DNA of 64,000 nt from Flagellimonas okinawensis (GCF_029194005.1 NZ_JARFVA010000010.1:1-64000), one strand, 5' to 3'; positions 27,969 through 37,220 are shown, numbered from the stretch's first letter. Numbers and translations are program-made. The notes: a model not told the origin generated them from the sequence alone.

Positions 27969-30470
27969 ATGATCAAAAATTTACTACCTCGACTACTTGT
28001 GGTCCTAATTTTGTTGGGTTCCTTCCAAACTGCGGAGGCACAACTTTTCAAAAAGAAAAAGAAACAGACCGAACAAAAAAAGGAAGACAAGAGCAAACCA
28101 GGTGATATAAAACCTTATAATAAGGTCATCACCAAAGAAGCAAAGACCGACAAAGGTCTATTCGATGTCCACACGGTGGGCGACAAACGTTTTTACGAAA
28201 TCCCAGATTCACTTTTCAACCGTGAGATGCTCATGGTCAGCCGAATTTCCAAAACGGCCACGGGAATTGGATTTGGTGGTGGAAAAATCAACACCCAGGT
28301 ATTGCGCTGGGAAAAAAAGGACAAAAAAGTATTGGTACGCGTAGCCTCTTACGAAAATGTGGCTGCCGACTCCCTGCCCGTTCACGAAGCGGTGGTAAAC
28401 TCAAATTTTGAACCGGTACTGTTCTCTTTCGATATTGAGGCCATCAACAAAAAAGACTCGTTGAACCCAGCCACCGTTATAGAAATCGACCCGATGTTCA
28501 CCAAGGACGTAAAAGCGCTTGGTTTCCCTGATGGCTACAGAAAACGATTTAAAGTTACCCGATTGGATGGTGACCGAAGCTACATCGAATCCATTAAGAG
28601 TTATCCTTTAAATATTGAAGCTCGCCACGTTAAAACATACCTATCTAACGATCCACCGAGCAATTCCAGCTTGGGATCTATTTCTTTGGAGATCAATAAT
28701 TCCATGATCCTATTACCCAAAGAACCCATGAAGCGTCGTTATTTTGACGAACGCGTAGGATGGTTCGCCAGAGGACAAGTAGATTATGGTCTGGACGCCC
28801 AAGAAAGTAAAACGGTTACCTACCTAGATCGCTGGAGATTAGAAGTAAAAGATGAAGACATAGAAAAATACAAGGCTGGAGAACTAGTTGAGCCCAAAAA
28901 ACCTATTGTATATTATGTGGACCGTGCCACCCCTAAGGAGTGGGTCCCTTATATTAAACAAGGTATCGAGGATTGGCAAGTAGCTTTTGAAGCTGCAGGT
29001 TTCAAAAATGCCATTATCGCAAAAGACCCTCCATCCCCTGAAGAAGACCCGGAATGGTCCCCAGAGGATGTTAGGTATTCCGTGGTACGTTATTTGGCAT
29101 CACCCATTCCAAATGCAAACGGTCCCCACGTAAGCGATCCGCGAAGTGGAGAAATCTTGGAATCGGACATTAACTGGTACCATAACGTAATGAGTTTGCT
29201 ACGTGGTTGGTATTTTGTACAGACAGCAGCGATTAATCCAGCTGCACAAAAAACGCAGTTCGAAGAAGAAATCATGGGACGTTTGATTCGTTTTGTGTCC
29301 TCTCACGAGGTAGGTCACACTTTAGGATTGCCACACAACATGGGAAGTAGTGTTGCCTATCCAGTGGATTCATTGCGTTCTAAAGCCTTTACTCAAAAAT
29401 ATGGAACGGCACCATCCATTATGGACTATGCACGTTTCAACTATGTGGCACAACCTGGCGACGAAGGTGTTGCCCTTATGCCAAACATCGGGATTTATGA
29501 CAAGTATGCCATTAAATGGGGATACAAGCCAATTTTGGACAAAACGGCCAAAGAGGAGAAACCAATCTTGAACGGTTGGATTTTGGAACACGCTGGCGAC
29601 CCTATGTACCGATTTGGACATCAGCAAGTAGGTGATATTCACGACCCAAGTTCACAAACCGAAGATTTGGGAGATGATGCGATCAAAGCGAGCTTGTACG
29701 GTATCGAAAACCTAAAGCGTATTGTTCCAAATTTAATTGAGTGGACCACCGAAAAAGGTGAAAACTATGATGACCTAGAAACTATGTACGGACATGTGGT
29801 AGCACAATTCCGTAGATATATGGGCCATGTTTCCAACAATATCGGAGGTGTTTACGAATATCACAAAACAGCGGACCAAGAAGGAGCCGTTTACACTCAT
29901 GTGAGCAAAGAACACCAAAAAAATGCCATGGAATTTATGCAAGAGCAGCTTTTTGAAACACCAGAATGGTTGATTGAGCCGAACATATTCAATAAAATTG
30001 AGTATTCCGGTTCCGTGGAACGAATTCGATCTACCCAAGAGCGTTACTTGAATACGATGCTTCAATTGGGCAAATTGGCCCGTATTATCGAAAACGAGAC
30101 ATTGAACGGTGATGAAGCTTATAGTTTGGTGGAAATGATGCGTGATTTAAGAAGAGGAATCTGGTCCGAGACACGAAACGGAAAAACCATCGATACCTAT
30201 CGCAGAAATCTTCAAAAGGCACATATCGACCGTTTGGAGTACTTAATGACCGCCGATAGTCAAAGAAAACTACCAGATTTTGGAGGATACAGAAAATCCA
30301 CTCCGATCAACACAAGTCAATCGGACATACGTTCGGTGGCCCGTGCAGAGCTCAATAACCTAAAAAGGGATATTAGAGGTGGATTGTCCAGAATTTCAGA
30401 TACAATGAGCCGCTACCATTTGCAAGATGCATTGGAGCGTATAGACCTTATTTTGGAGCCTGCCAAGTAA
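27969..30470 (+). CDS. Large exported zinc metalloprotease (DUF5117/DUF4953 type)
   Basis: An 833-aa protein with a signal peptide (about 1-25, AEAQ), then a Lys/Glu-rich linker (26-50). The Bacteroidota domain series DUF5118, DUF5117 and DUF4953 is recognisable by length and by the metzincin-type site HEVGHTLGLPHN (about residues 446-457), where three His bind zinc and Glu acts as base. IMDYARFNYVAQPGD (about 480-494) supplies the Met-turn-like segment. It is probably periplasmic or outer-membrane associated. Its role in peptide use is assumed from the family. Confidence 0.93.
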   Translation: MIKNLLPRLLVVLILLGSFQTAEAQLFKKKKKQTEQKKEDKSKPGDIKPYNKVITKEAKTDKGLFDVHTVGDKRFYEIPDSLFNREMLMVSRISKTATGIGFGGGKINTQVLRWEKKDKKVLVRVASYENVAADSLPVHEAVVNSNFEPVLFSFDIEAINKKDSLNPATVIEIDPMFTKDVKALGFPDGYRKRFKVTRLDGDRSYIESIKSYPLNIEARHVKTYLSNDPPSNSSLGSISLEINNSMILLPKEPMKRRYFDERVGWFARGQVDYGLDAQESKTVTYLDRWRLEVKDEDIEKYKAGELVEPKKPIVYYVDRATPKEWVPYIKQGIEDWQVAFEAAGFKNAIIAKDPPSPEEDPEWSPEDVRYSVVRYLASPIPNANGPHVSDPRSGEILESDINWYHNVMSLLRGWYFVQTAAINPAAQKTQFEEEIMGRLIRFVSSHEVGHTLGLPHNMGSSVAYPVDSLRSKAFTQKYGTAPSIMDYARFNYVAQPGDEGVALMPNIGIYDKYAIKWGYKPILDKTAKEEKPILNGWILEHAGDPMYRFGHQQVGDIHDPSSQTEDLGDDAIKASLYGIENLKRIVPNLIEWTTEKGENYDDLETMYGHVVAQFRRYMGHVSNNIGGVYEYHKTADQEGAVYTHVSKEHQKNAMEFMQEQLFETPEWLIEPNIFNKIEYSGSVERIRSTQERYLNTMLQLGKLARIIENETLNGDEAYSLVEMMRDLRRGIWSETRNGKTIDTYRRNLQKAHIDRLEYLMTADSQRKLPDFGGYRKSTPINTSQSDIRSVARAELNNLKRDIRGGLSRISDTMSRYHLQDALERIDLILEPAK

Positions 30471-30498
30471 GCAGATTTAAAATCAAGCATACATTAGA

Positions 30499-30542
30499 CA
30501 AGGTGTAACCGAGATTATTTTCGGTTACACCTTGTTTTTTTT
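30499..30542 (+). terminator. Intrinsic terminator of the metalloprotease gene
   Basis: 14-bp perfect stem CAAGGTGTAACCGA (30499-30512) / TCGGTTACACCTTG (30521-30534) followed by eight T. Confidence 0.95.
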
Positions 30543-30632
30543 ACCCTACACATCTGATTAGGCCTGTTTCACAACATAGCGCTGAAATTCCCGTACGGTT
30601 TGATTACTTTAGTAATCCCAAATCTCAACATC

Positions 30633-30824
30633 ATGACCTACAAGACAAAAAGCTTAATCTACTTTTTCTGTTTCGTGGCCGCCGCTACTCTCTACTATGT
30701 AGTGGACAAACACGATGAATTTCAAGATCATCTCAATTCAGAAACCTACGTCGAGACCAATTTTCAGGATGCCGACGAGTTTGATGATGATACTACCGAA
30801 GATTTGGAAGAAGAACTCAAGTAA
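30633..30824 (+). CDS. Small membrane protein with an acidic tail
   Basis: A 63-aa protein starting at the ATG 30633; the TTG at 30600 only adds an unlikely leader. One membrane segment (about 8-24, YFFCFVAAATLYYVV) is followed by a very acidic C terminus (EFDDDTTEDLEEELK). I do not recognise a family. It stands between two terminator-closed units and is followed by a Spy-like gene 109 bp on. Confidence 0.5.
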   Translation: MTYKTKSLIYFFCFVAAATLYYVVDKHDEFQDHLNSETYVETNFQDADEFDDDTTEDLEEELK

Positions 30825-30932
30825 TTTCCCAAAAACACATTGGTACTGTTAAAAGCGTCATAAACATCGCTCTAATGGTTAAACCTTTGGCGCAGCCATT
30901 TGTCCAAAGAACAAATCATTAAAGTTAGAATT

Positions 30933-31382
30933 ATGAAACGATTTGCAGTAGTATTGGTTATGCTGATGAGTATTGGTATGGCCGCACAAAGAAACGATGG
31001 CCACAGAGCGAGAAAAGGTCCAAACATGGACATGACAGCGGAACAAACGGCCACCTTGAGAACAAAACACATGACCTTGGCCTTAGACCTGACCGAGGCA
31101 CAACAGGATAAGGTGTATGAGATCAATTTGGAAAATGCCCAGTTAAGACAGGCAAAATGGGATGCACTAAAGGCCCAAAAAGAAAGTGGCGAATGGAAAA
31201 GGCCAACTACTGAGCAACGATTTGAAATGGAAAACGCACGTTTGAACAGACAAATCGCAGTTCAAGGAAAAATGAAAAAAGTACTGAATCCTGAACAGTA
31301 CGAGACATGGTTGGAACTGCAAAAAAGTAGAAAAGCCATGCACGGCAAAAAGAAAATGGAGGAGAGAGGGCGAAGACGATAG
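30933..31382 (+). CDS. Spy/CpxP-like periplasmic protein
   Basis: A 149-aa protein from the ATG 30933 (the TTG at 30900 would add residues before the signal peptide). A signal peptide (1-17, GMAAQ) leads to an all-helical charged body: LDLTEAQQDKVYEINLEN, a second helix LRQAKWDALKAQKE, and VLNPEQYETWLELQ. The LTEAQ...LNPEQ pairing is the LTxxQ-type motif of the Spy/CpxP chaperone family, which buffers periplasmic stress. The C terminus is Lys/Arg-rich. A terminator follows. Confidence 0.75.
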   Translation: MKRFAVVLVMLMSIGMAAQRNDGHRARKGPNMDMTAEQTATLRTKHMTLALDLTEAQQDKVYEINLENAQLRQAKWDALKAQKESGEWKRPTTEQRFEMENARLNRQIAVQGKMKKVLNPEQYETWLELQKSRKAMHGKKKMEERGRRR

Positions 31383-31400
31383 TGTTTTTTGTTGATTTTA

Positions 31401-31437
31401 AGAAGCCGCGCCTGCCATGGTCGCGGTTTCTTTTTTT
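31401..31437 (+). terminator. Intrinsic terminator of the Spy-like gene
   Basis: AGAAGCCGCG / CGCGGTTTCT stem, then a run of seven T. Confidence 0.85.
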
Positions 31438-31451
31438 ATCGCTATTTTAAA

Positions 31452-31511
31452 CGATATTTTTATATATCGGTTTTTTTATCGATATTTGTATTAATCGCTT
31501 AATTAATCGAT
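31452..31511 (+). promoter_or_regulatory. Clustered CGAT palindromes upstream of the SatD-like gene
   Basis: The 60 bp before the ATG hold CGATAT-N6-ATATCG (31452-31469), the palindrome TATCGATA (31477-31484) and AATCG/ATCGAT repeats at 31493-31511. They overlap the likely promoter (GATATTTG, one mismatch to TAnnTTTG, at 31481-31488). The encoded protein has an HTH, so autoregulation is plausible. Confidence 0.5.
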
Positions 31512-31513
31512 AA

Positions 31514-32113
31514 ATGATAGCCGTACTCACCGGAGACATCAAAAACTCCAAAGACCACGAAGCCAGCACATGGCTGCCTATTTTAAAACAGGCTCTTGGG
31601 CACTATGGCAACGAACCTATCGACTGGGAAATTTACCGAGGAGACAGCTTTCAATTGCGAACAGCTCCAGAAATAGCTTTGGAGGCCGCCATTTACATTA
31701 AGGCCAGTATTAAACAAATCCGGCAAATGGATGTGAGGGTGGCAATCGGTATTGGACATCAGAACCATTTGGCAAAAAAAATAACGGAATCGAACGGAGA
31801 GGCCTTTGTACATTCCGGAGAATGTTTTGACCAATTAAAGAAACAGACCTTGGCTTTGCAATCCGCTTCCACAGATTTTAACGAGGCAGTGAACACCATG
31901 CTACAGTTGGCCGCACTTACCATGGACAATTGGTTGCCGGCCACAGCCACGGTCGTAAAAACCACCATGGAACATCCGGAGGCCACCCAAAAGGACCTAG
32001 CTTCCATGTTGGGAAAATCACAAAGCACCATAAGCGAGGCATTGATCAGAGCAGGATTTGATGAAGTCCAAAAAATGATCCAATTTTACAGAACACAACT
32101 CGCCCAATTATGA
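31514..32113 (+). CDS. SatD family protein with C-terminal winged HTH
   Basis: A 199-aa protein beginning MIAVLTGDIKNSKD, the typical SatD start. The body contains YRGDSFQL and VRVAIGIG, a nucleotide-cyclase-like fold pattern. The C terminus (about 155-185, TQKDLASMLGKSQSTISEAL) is a clear helix-turn-helix. It overlaps the DUF3307 gene by 4 bp (ATGA), a pairing I recall as conserved in Bacteroidota and Firmicutes. The molecular role is unknown; DNA binding is inferred from the HTH and from the palindromes just upstream. Confidence 0.85.
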   Translation: MIAVLTGDIKNSKDHEASTWLPILKQALGHYGNEPIDWEIYRGDSFQLRTAPEIALEAAIYIKASIKQIRQMDVRVAIGIGHQNHLAKKITESNGEAFVHSGECFDQLKKQTLALQSASTDFNEAVNTMLQLAALTMDNWLPATATVVKTTMEHPEATQKDLASMLGKSQSTISEALIRAGFDEVQKMIQFYRTQLAQL

Positions 32114-32835
32114 TGCTCTTAGCCCTAAAACTGATTCTGGCCCATTTTCTAGGGGATTTTGTACTTCAACCAGCACATTGGGTTTCCGATAAACTGGAAA
32201 AAAAGGGTAGGTCCAAATATCTCTATTTACATATCGGGGTTCATGCCTTAGCGCTGTTGTTGCTCATGCAATTTGACTACTTGGGGCCTATTCTCTTCAT
32301 TGTCGTAACGCACTTTTTAATCGATTTGGGCAAATTGTCCTTGACCAACCCCAAAAACTACAGATGGCTCTTTGTTGTGGACCAAGTACTTCATTTGGTG
32401 GCATTGGCCATTGCCTTGTATTGGATGTCTCCCTTCACACTGGATTTGTCCAGTATTTATTCCGAAAGCACCTTGCTCATTATAACATTTCTGGCTTTTG
32501 TCACCTACGTATCGGGTATCATTATGCGTATGTTGCTCGCTCCCTATATTGATGAAATCGCCAAAAACGACGAACCTGGCGAAGGCGGTTCCTTAAAGAA
32601 TGCAGGCACCTACATCGGCATGTTGGAACGCTTGTTCGTATTCGGATTTATTTTAATGCAGCAATGGGCGGCCATAGGGTTATTGATCGCGGCCAAATCC
32701 GTGTTCAGGTTTGGCGACCTCAACAAGGGCAAAAACAGAAAACTTACCGAATACGTGCTTATTGGCACCCTTTTAAGTTTTGGACTGGCCATTCTCTCGG
32801 GTATGCTGTACCTACATTTAGCTCAAAACCTATAA
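32110..32835 (+). CDS. DUF3307 membrane protein
   Basis: A 241-aa protein with about six membrane segments. The N terminus ALKLILAHFLGDFVLQP is the DUF3307 signature, followed by HIGVHALALLLL and VTHFLIDLGKL with conserved His residues. The function is unknown. It is translationally coupled to the SatD-like gene by a 4-bp overlap, so the two probably act together. Confidence 0.88.
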   Translation: MMLLALKLILAHFLGDFVLQPAHWVSDKLEKKGRSKYLYLHIGVHALALLLLMQFDYLGPILFIVVTHFLIDLGKLSLTNPKNYRWLFVVDQVLHLVALAIALYWMSPFTLDLSSIYSESTLLIITFLAFVTYVSGIIMRMLLAPYIDEIAKNDEPGEGGSLKNAGTYIGMLERLFVFGFILMQQWAAIGLLIAAKSVFRFGDLNKGKNRKLTEYVLIGTLLSFGLAILSGMLYLHLAQNL

Positions 32836-32843
32836 AAAAGAAA

Positions 32844-32868
32844 CCGTCCCAAAGGGACGGCTTCCTTC
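32844..32868 (+). terminator. Hairpin after the DUF3307 gene
   Basis: CCGTCCC AAA GGGACGG stem-loop 8 bp past the stop, followed by CTTCCTT only, so a moderate terminator. Confidence 0.65.
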
Positions 32869-32994
32869 CGAATAAAGAATCTATTTGGTTTAAACACTTT
32901 GGACCTTAAGCCCTTGGCATTGCACTATGCCTTTTCCAAAGATAACTAAAATTATTTATTTAGAATCGTTTTAAATTGTTTAATTTTGCCATCA

Positions 32995-33089
32995 GATGCA
33001 TTAAGGTAAAGTGTCAAGGCAACCTTTTATCCCTTAGCATTTAATTGAGTTAGTTTAAGTGAAAGCGGGACAGTGTTCCCGCTTTTTTT
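32995..33089 (+). ncRNA. Candidate small RNA carrying the TTGAGTTAG motif (copy 3)
   Basis: The perfect -7 box TAATTTTG (32981-32988) is followed about 95 nt later by a strong terminator (AAAGCGGGA/TCCCGCTTT, 33062-33085, seven T). No ORF lies between. Just before the stem is CATTTAATTGAGTTAGTTTAAGTGAAA, closely matching the minus-strand unit at 26660-26545. An inner hairpin AAGGT...ACCTT is possible (33003-33026). It fills the 336-bp gap between the DUF3307 and ArsC-like genes. Its existence as an RNA is an inference. Confidence 0.5.
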
Positions 33090-33171
33090 ATCTGCTTTTA
33101 CGACACTAAAAAAATGGATAGCGTTAAATACAGCTTCAAAAAAGGGTTAGCTTGTCTAAAACGAAAATTAA

Positions 33172-33576
33172 ATGATGGAAGACATGGGAGTTATATCAAC
33201 AGACGATAGAGAAATAAAACTTTTTTACAATGGCGACACCAACAAAGGACAACAAACCTTTGCCTACCTTAAGTCCAGTAAAAAGGATGTTTTAAATATT
33301 GACCTATCCAAAACAAAGGTAACAGCCACACAATGGGCCAAGCTGGCTCAACTTCTGGATAAACCGATCAAAGAACTGGTCAATTCCGAGCATCCGACCT
33401 TTATTGAGGAATACGGCAAAAATCCGGACATTAAAAATGATGATGACTGGTTAAAAATCTTGGAAATCAATCCCAAGGTACTGACCCAGCCGATATTGGT
33501 CAATGGTGAACAAGCCATGCAAATCGACACACCTTCCGAAATTATGACCTTTTTGGAAGAAACTATGGAGAGCTGA
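33172..33576 (+). CDS. ArsC/Spx-fold protein lacking the catalytic cysteine
   Basis: A 134-aa protein. The thioredoxin-like ArsC/Spx pattern is recognisable: KLFYNGDTNKGQQTFAYLKS, then ATQWAKLAQLLDKPIKELVN (about 55-74), and PKVLTQPILVNGEQ (about 100-113) with the cis-Pro strand. The position of the ArsC cysteine (usually PxCxxS after the first strand) reads GDTNKG, and there is no Cys in the whole protein. It is therefore not an arsenate reductase; binding or regulatory use is more likely. Two further ATGs (33175, 33184) are possible starts. Confidence 0.75.
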   Translation: MMEDMGVISTDDREIKLFYNGDTNKGQQTFAYLKSSKKDVLNIDLSKTKVTATQWAKLAQLLDKPIKELVNSEHPTFIEEYGKNPDIKNDDDWLKILEINPKVLTQPILVNGEQAMQIDTPSEIMTFLEETMES

Positions 33577-33616
33577 TCTTTAGCCTAACTCCATACTAAA
33601 CACACCATTAACACAT

Positions 33617-35155
33617 ATGCCACAACGCACAAGAACACGCTACATTAAAATTACCATTGCCATCCTTACATTATTGATGGTAGCCGGTGTTGTGGCACAA
33701 TTATATTTCACCCATCAAGTAAAAGAGATGCTCGGTAAGGAAATACCTCAAGAGCTTCATCTTTCTTACGATCAACTCAGCACCAATGTGCTCTTGGGTA
33801 AAATTACACTTACCGAAGTGTCTTGGAAGAACTCAAAAGAAAATATAGCGGTACAAGCAGCATCGGTATCCATTTCCGGTTTACAATATATTCCCCTCTT
33901 GCAGCATGGTGACATTATAGTGTCCAACGCGGAAATGACTTCACCCAGCATCACCGTTCACAAAAAAGAAAAAGACACTACTTCTAAAAAAGACAAAAAT
34001 GGACCATCCAAATCTATTTCGATCAACAACTTTCAAATACACAATGGTAGTTTTAAACTGTTGGAAGCACCTTCAGATAGTATAATCACACTTCAACAAA
34101 TAGAATTTACCCTGAGCGATATTCATTTTGACCAAGAAACCGCTGCGGAAAAAATACCCTTCACCTATGGTGATTATTCATTCCAGACCAAAAACGGATA
34201 CTACGACCTGGGACCATTGGAACACATCAAATTTGAACAGTTACAGCTATCCCCCGACGATGGTGAAATATCAGGATTCACATTACAAACCAAGTATTCC
34301 AAAGACGAACTTTCCAAAAGGTTGGCCTTTGAACATGATCATTACGACCTCTCGGTTCAAAAAATATCCCTTAACCAATGGAATTATGGCATTGAAGGTA
34401 ATTTGCCCTTCTTCCATTTGGAGAAATTGCAGTTACAATCACCGTCCTTTCATGTATACCGAGATAAATTATTGCCCGATGATGTGAGTCACAAAAAGAT
34501 ATACAATCAGGCGCTCCGTGACCTAAAAATGGACCTACAAGTGGATTCCATTACCATCTCCAAAGGATTGATCACCTACGAAGAACGTTTGGAAGCCGAT
34601 GTAGCACCGGAAAATTTGAGCTTTACCCAGATTGATGCCACAATAAACAATCTACATACCCTTGGCAATGGCAATATTACCATTGCTGCAGATGCCAAAC
34701 TCATGGACAACGGACAATTGGAGTTCGAGTGGGAGTTCGACCCCCAAAGCAAATCAAACGACTTTTTGGCCAAAGGTTCGCTCACCAATTTTGAATCCGA
34801 AAGCATTACTCCTTTTTTAAAAACCAATTTAAATGCCGAGGTAAGCGGCACCATACAGCAAATGTATTTTACCATAAGTGGCAACGAACTGGAATCCCAA
34901 GGGGATATGAAAATGAAGTACGACAATTTTGAGTTCACTGTGTTAAAAAAAGACCGCTTGGGGGTAAACAAACTACTTACGGCTGTGGTGAACCTGTTTA
35001 CCAAGGATGGCAACAAAACCGATGATGACGGTTTTAGGCACGGTGATTTTAAAGTGGAACGCAGACAGGACAAGTCCTTTTTTAATTATTTGTGGATCAA
35101 TTTAAAAGAAGGGCTGGTTCACACCATGACGGGCCGGGGCAAAAAACGAGATTGA
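33617..35155 (+). CDS. AsmA/DUF748-like envelope protein
   Basis: A 512-aa protein with an N-terminal membrane anchor (about 9-30) and a long beta-rich periplasmic part with repeated 'NFQIHNGSF', 'VDSITISKGLITY' style strands, the pattern of DUF748/AsmA-like proteins. These are thought to bridge the periplasm and help move lipids or assemble the outer membrane. The C terminus (NYLWINLKEGLVHTMTGRGKKRD) is basic. It is followed after 7 bp by a shorter relative, probably one operon and an old duplication. Confidence 0.7.
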   Translation: MPQRTRTRYIKITIAILTLLMVAGVVAQLYFTHQVKEMLGKEIPQELHLSYDQLSTNVLLGKITLTEVSWKNSKENIAVQAASVSISGLQYIPLLQHGDIIVSNAEMTSPSITVHKKEKDTTSKKDKNGPSKSISINNFQIHNGSFKLLEAPSDSIITLQQIEFTLSDIHFDQETAAEKIPFTYGDYSFQTKNGYYDLGPLEHIKFEQLQLSPDDGEISGFTLQTKYSKDELSKRLAFEHDHYDLSVQKISLNQWNYGIEGNLPFFHLEKLQLQSPSFHVYRDKLLPDDVSHKKIYNQALRDLKMDLQVDSITISKGLITYEERLEADVAPENLSFTQIDATINNLHTLGNGNITIAADAKLMDNGQLEFEWEFDPQSKSNDFLAKGSLTNFESESITPFLKTNLNAEVSGTIQQMYFTISGNELESQGDMKMKYDNFEFTVLKKDRLGVNKLLTAVVNLFTKDGNKTDDDGFRHGDFKVERRQDKSFFNYLWINLKEGLVHTMTGRGKKRD

Positions 35156-35162
35156 ATAAACT

Positions 35163-36260
35163 ATGGCTAAGAAAAAAATATATAAGCGCAAGCGATATGT
35201 AATCCCTCTGATAATTTTAGCGCTATTGATCGGGCTACGATTGGCACTCCCCTATATCATTAAAAACTATGTGAACAAGGTATTGGCAGATATCCCCGGC
35301 TATCATGGCCAAGTGGAAGAAATAGACCTGTCCCTGCTTACGGGTGCCTATACCATACATCGACTCTATTTGAACAAGGTGAATGCAGGATCACAAATTC
35401 CGTTCTTACATTTTGAAAAAACCAATATTGCCATTGAATGGAGTTCCCTTTTTAATGGGAGAATAGTGAGTGAAATCAATATGACAGGTCCCGAAATGAT
35501 CTATGTATTCGAAGATCAGCAAAAGGAATCACCAGAAAGTGCCGATGTGGAAGATTGGACCAAGGCACTCACCGACGTTGTGCCCATAGATATAAACAAA
35601 CTGGAAATTCACGACGGCAAGGTGGCTTTTGTACAGCTCACGGCCGACCCCAATATAGACCTGCATTTGGATAGCCTGGAACTTTACGCCACCAACCTTC
35701 GCAATGTAGTACGGCAAGAAGCCCAATTGCCCAGTAACCTATCCGCCGATGCCATTAGTTTTGGTGGAGGCAGTCTTCATTTAGAAGGCCAGATGGATTT
35801 GGTGAAGCAAATTCCCGATATGGATTTGGCGCTGACCTTGGAAAATGCGAACGCCGTTGCCCTCAATGATTTTACCGACCACTACGCAGGCCTTGATTTT
35901 GACCAGGGAAATTTCAGTCTTTACAGCGAAATGGCCATTGCCGATGGTTATATGCAGGGTTATATGAAACCCATTATCAAGGATGCCAAACTCATAGGTA
36001 AGGACGATGCCTTTTTGGAAACCCTTTGGGAAGGTTTTGTCGGTTTTTTTAAGTTTATCCTCAAGAACCACAAAGAAAATACCCTTGCCACCAAAGTACC
36101 CTTGGAAGGTGACTTAACCGATGTGAACACCAAAATTTGGCCTACCGTGACCAATATTTTTAAAAATGCTTGGATCAAAGCGTTTCAAGGCATAGTAGAT
36201 GATGATATCGAGTTTAAAAACGTTCAGGAAAAAGCAAACGAACAAAAAGACGACAAGTAA
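35163..36260 (+). CDS. DUF748-family envelope protein
   Basis: A 365-aa protein. The basic N terminus and membrane anchor (about 10-30, VIPLIILALLIGL) lead to a beta-rich periplasmic body. NKLEIHDGKVAFVQL (about 145-160) and LDLHLDSLELYATNL-like strands match the DUF748 pattern. The C terminus is acidic/Lys-rich. It is the second gene of the pair with the 512-aa protein upstream. Confidence 0.75.
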   Translation: MAKKKIYKRKRYVIPLIILALLIGLRLALPYIIKNYVNKVLADIPGYHGQVEEIDLSLLTGAYTIHRLYLNKVNAGSQIPFLHFEKTNIAIEWSSLFNGRIVSEINMTGPEMIYVFEDQQKESPESADVEDWTKALTDVVPIDINKLEIHDGKVAFVQLTADPNIDLHLDSLELYATNLRNVVRQEAQLPSNLSADAISFGGGSLHLEGQMDLVKQIPDMDLALTLENANAVALNDFTDHYAGLDFDQGNFSLYSEMAIADGYMQGYMKPIIKDAKLIGKDDAFLETLWEGFVGFFKFILKNHKENTLATKVPLEGDLTDVNTKIWPTVTNIFKNAWIKAFQGIVDDDIEFKNVQEKANEQKDDK

Positions 36261-36275
36261 AAGCCCCCTTAACCT

Positions 36276-36440
36276 GCTACCTTTAACCCTTTACCTTTTA
36301 ACCTTTTCTCACCTACCATTTTAACCAAAAGCTTACTGCTTTTAGGCACAATAATGCAAACTGCACAAAACTTTTTATTTTTTCAAGATGCATGAGACCT
36401 CAATTTACTGATATTTAGTATTTTGTAATCAACAACTGCT
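36276..36440 (+). repeat. Degenerate intergenic repeat, copy A
   Basis: It starts GCTACCTTTAACCC, contains AATGCAAACTGCACAAAA then a T-rich run, and ends at TTTAGTATTTTG. It aligns, with many differences, to the copies at 37295-37425 and 38541-38680. It lies upstream of the membrane-protein gene at 36528 and fills most of a 267-bp gap. Confidence 0.4.
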
Positions 36441-36527
36441 TCCCCCAAGATTTTATAGAGAAAGATTATGCCTTGTTCACATCGAAACATGTAGGCAATA
36501 AAACACTATAACCATAAACCTCTTCAG

Positions 36528-37220
36528 ATGAACAAAACCATTCCAACCAAAAAAGCGGACCATTACTTTTTCTCGATAATGGCTATTTATTATTTAGTTA
36601 CGGCCTTCGTCGGTTTTGGATACTCTTCAACACAAATCGTTTCCAATGGAGGGGAGATTCCTGTAAGGGCAATCATCCATGGAGCATTAGGCGCTATCTG
36701 GTATACGCTTTTCTTTCTACAGGTTGTATTCATCGTCTTTAAAAAGAGACAGTTGCACATGAAGCTTGGCAACATATCGGTACCTATAATTTTACTCATT
36801 TTTATAACAGGGATATATGTGGTATTGCTACGTGAACCTCTTGCTTTTGAGCCTGCTCCATTCGCCTTTATGGGAAGTGAGTTGGCTCTGATGCTCATGG
36901 GGGTCATCTATGTAGTTCTTGGGTATAAGTACAGATATTCCACACATTACCATAAACGGTATTACCTAATGAGCATTATTATTTTAAGTGGTGCAGGTAT
37001 TCTTCGATTTTTTGGTTTTCTGAACGTTGAAATGTTCAATTCGTTGGTCATTATCTATTTTATACCGTTCCTGTTACTGTTCCTGTATGACTTGATTGCA
37101 TACCGCAGGGTTTTTAAAGCGACTTGGATAGGGTTTCTAATTTTTATGATATTTCAATTTGCATTAGCTGGTGTTTTTAGCATGTTGGCTGATTATCTTA
37201 GACCATTGATGAACTCTTAA
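36528..37220 (+). CDS. Seven-helix membrane protein, function unknown
   Basis: A 230-aa protein with about seven hydrophobic segments. His residues at conserved-looking places (IHGALGAIWYTLFFLQ near residue 50, RQLHMKLG near 75, THYHKRYYL near 142) resemble the layout of small DUF2306/cytochrome-b561-like membrane proteins, in which such His bind heme. The family is not certain. It stands alone between repeat copies A and B. Confidence 0.6.
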   Translation: MNKTIPTKKADHYFFSIMAIYYLVTAFVGFGYSSTQIVSNGGEIPVRAIIHGALGAIWYTLFFLQVVFIVFKKRQLHMKLGNISVPIILLIFITGIYVVLLREPLAFEPAPFAFMGSELALMLMGVIYVVLGYKYRYSTHYHKRYYLMSIIILSGAGILRFFGFLNVEMFNSLVIIYFIPFLLLFLYDLIAYRRVFKATWIGFLIFMIFQFALAGVFSMLADYLRPLMNS

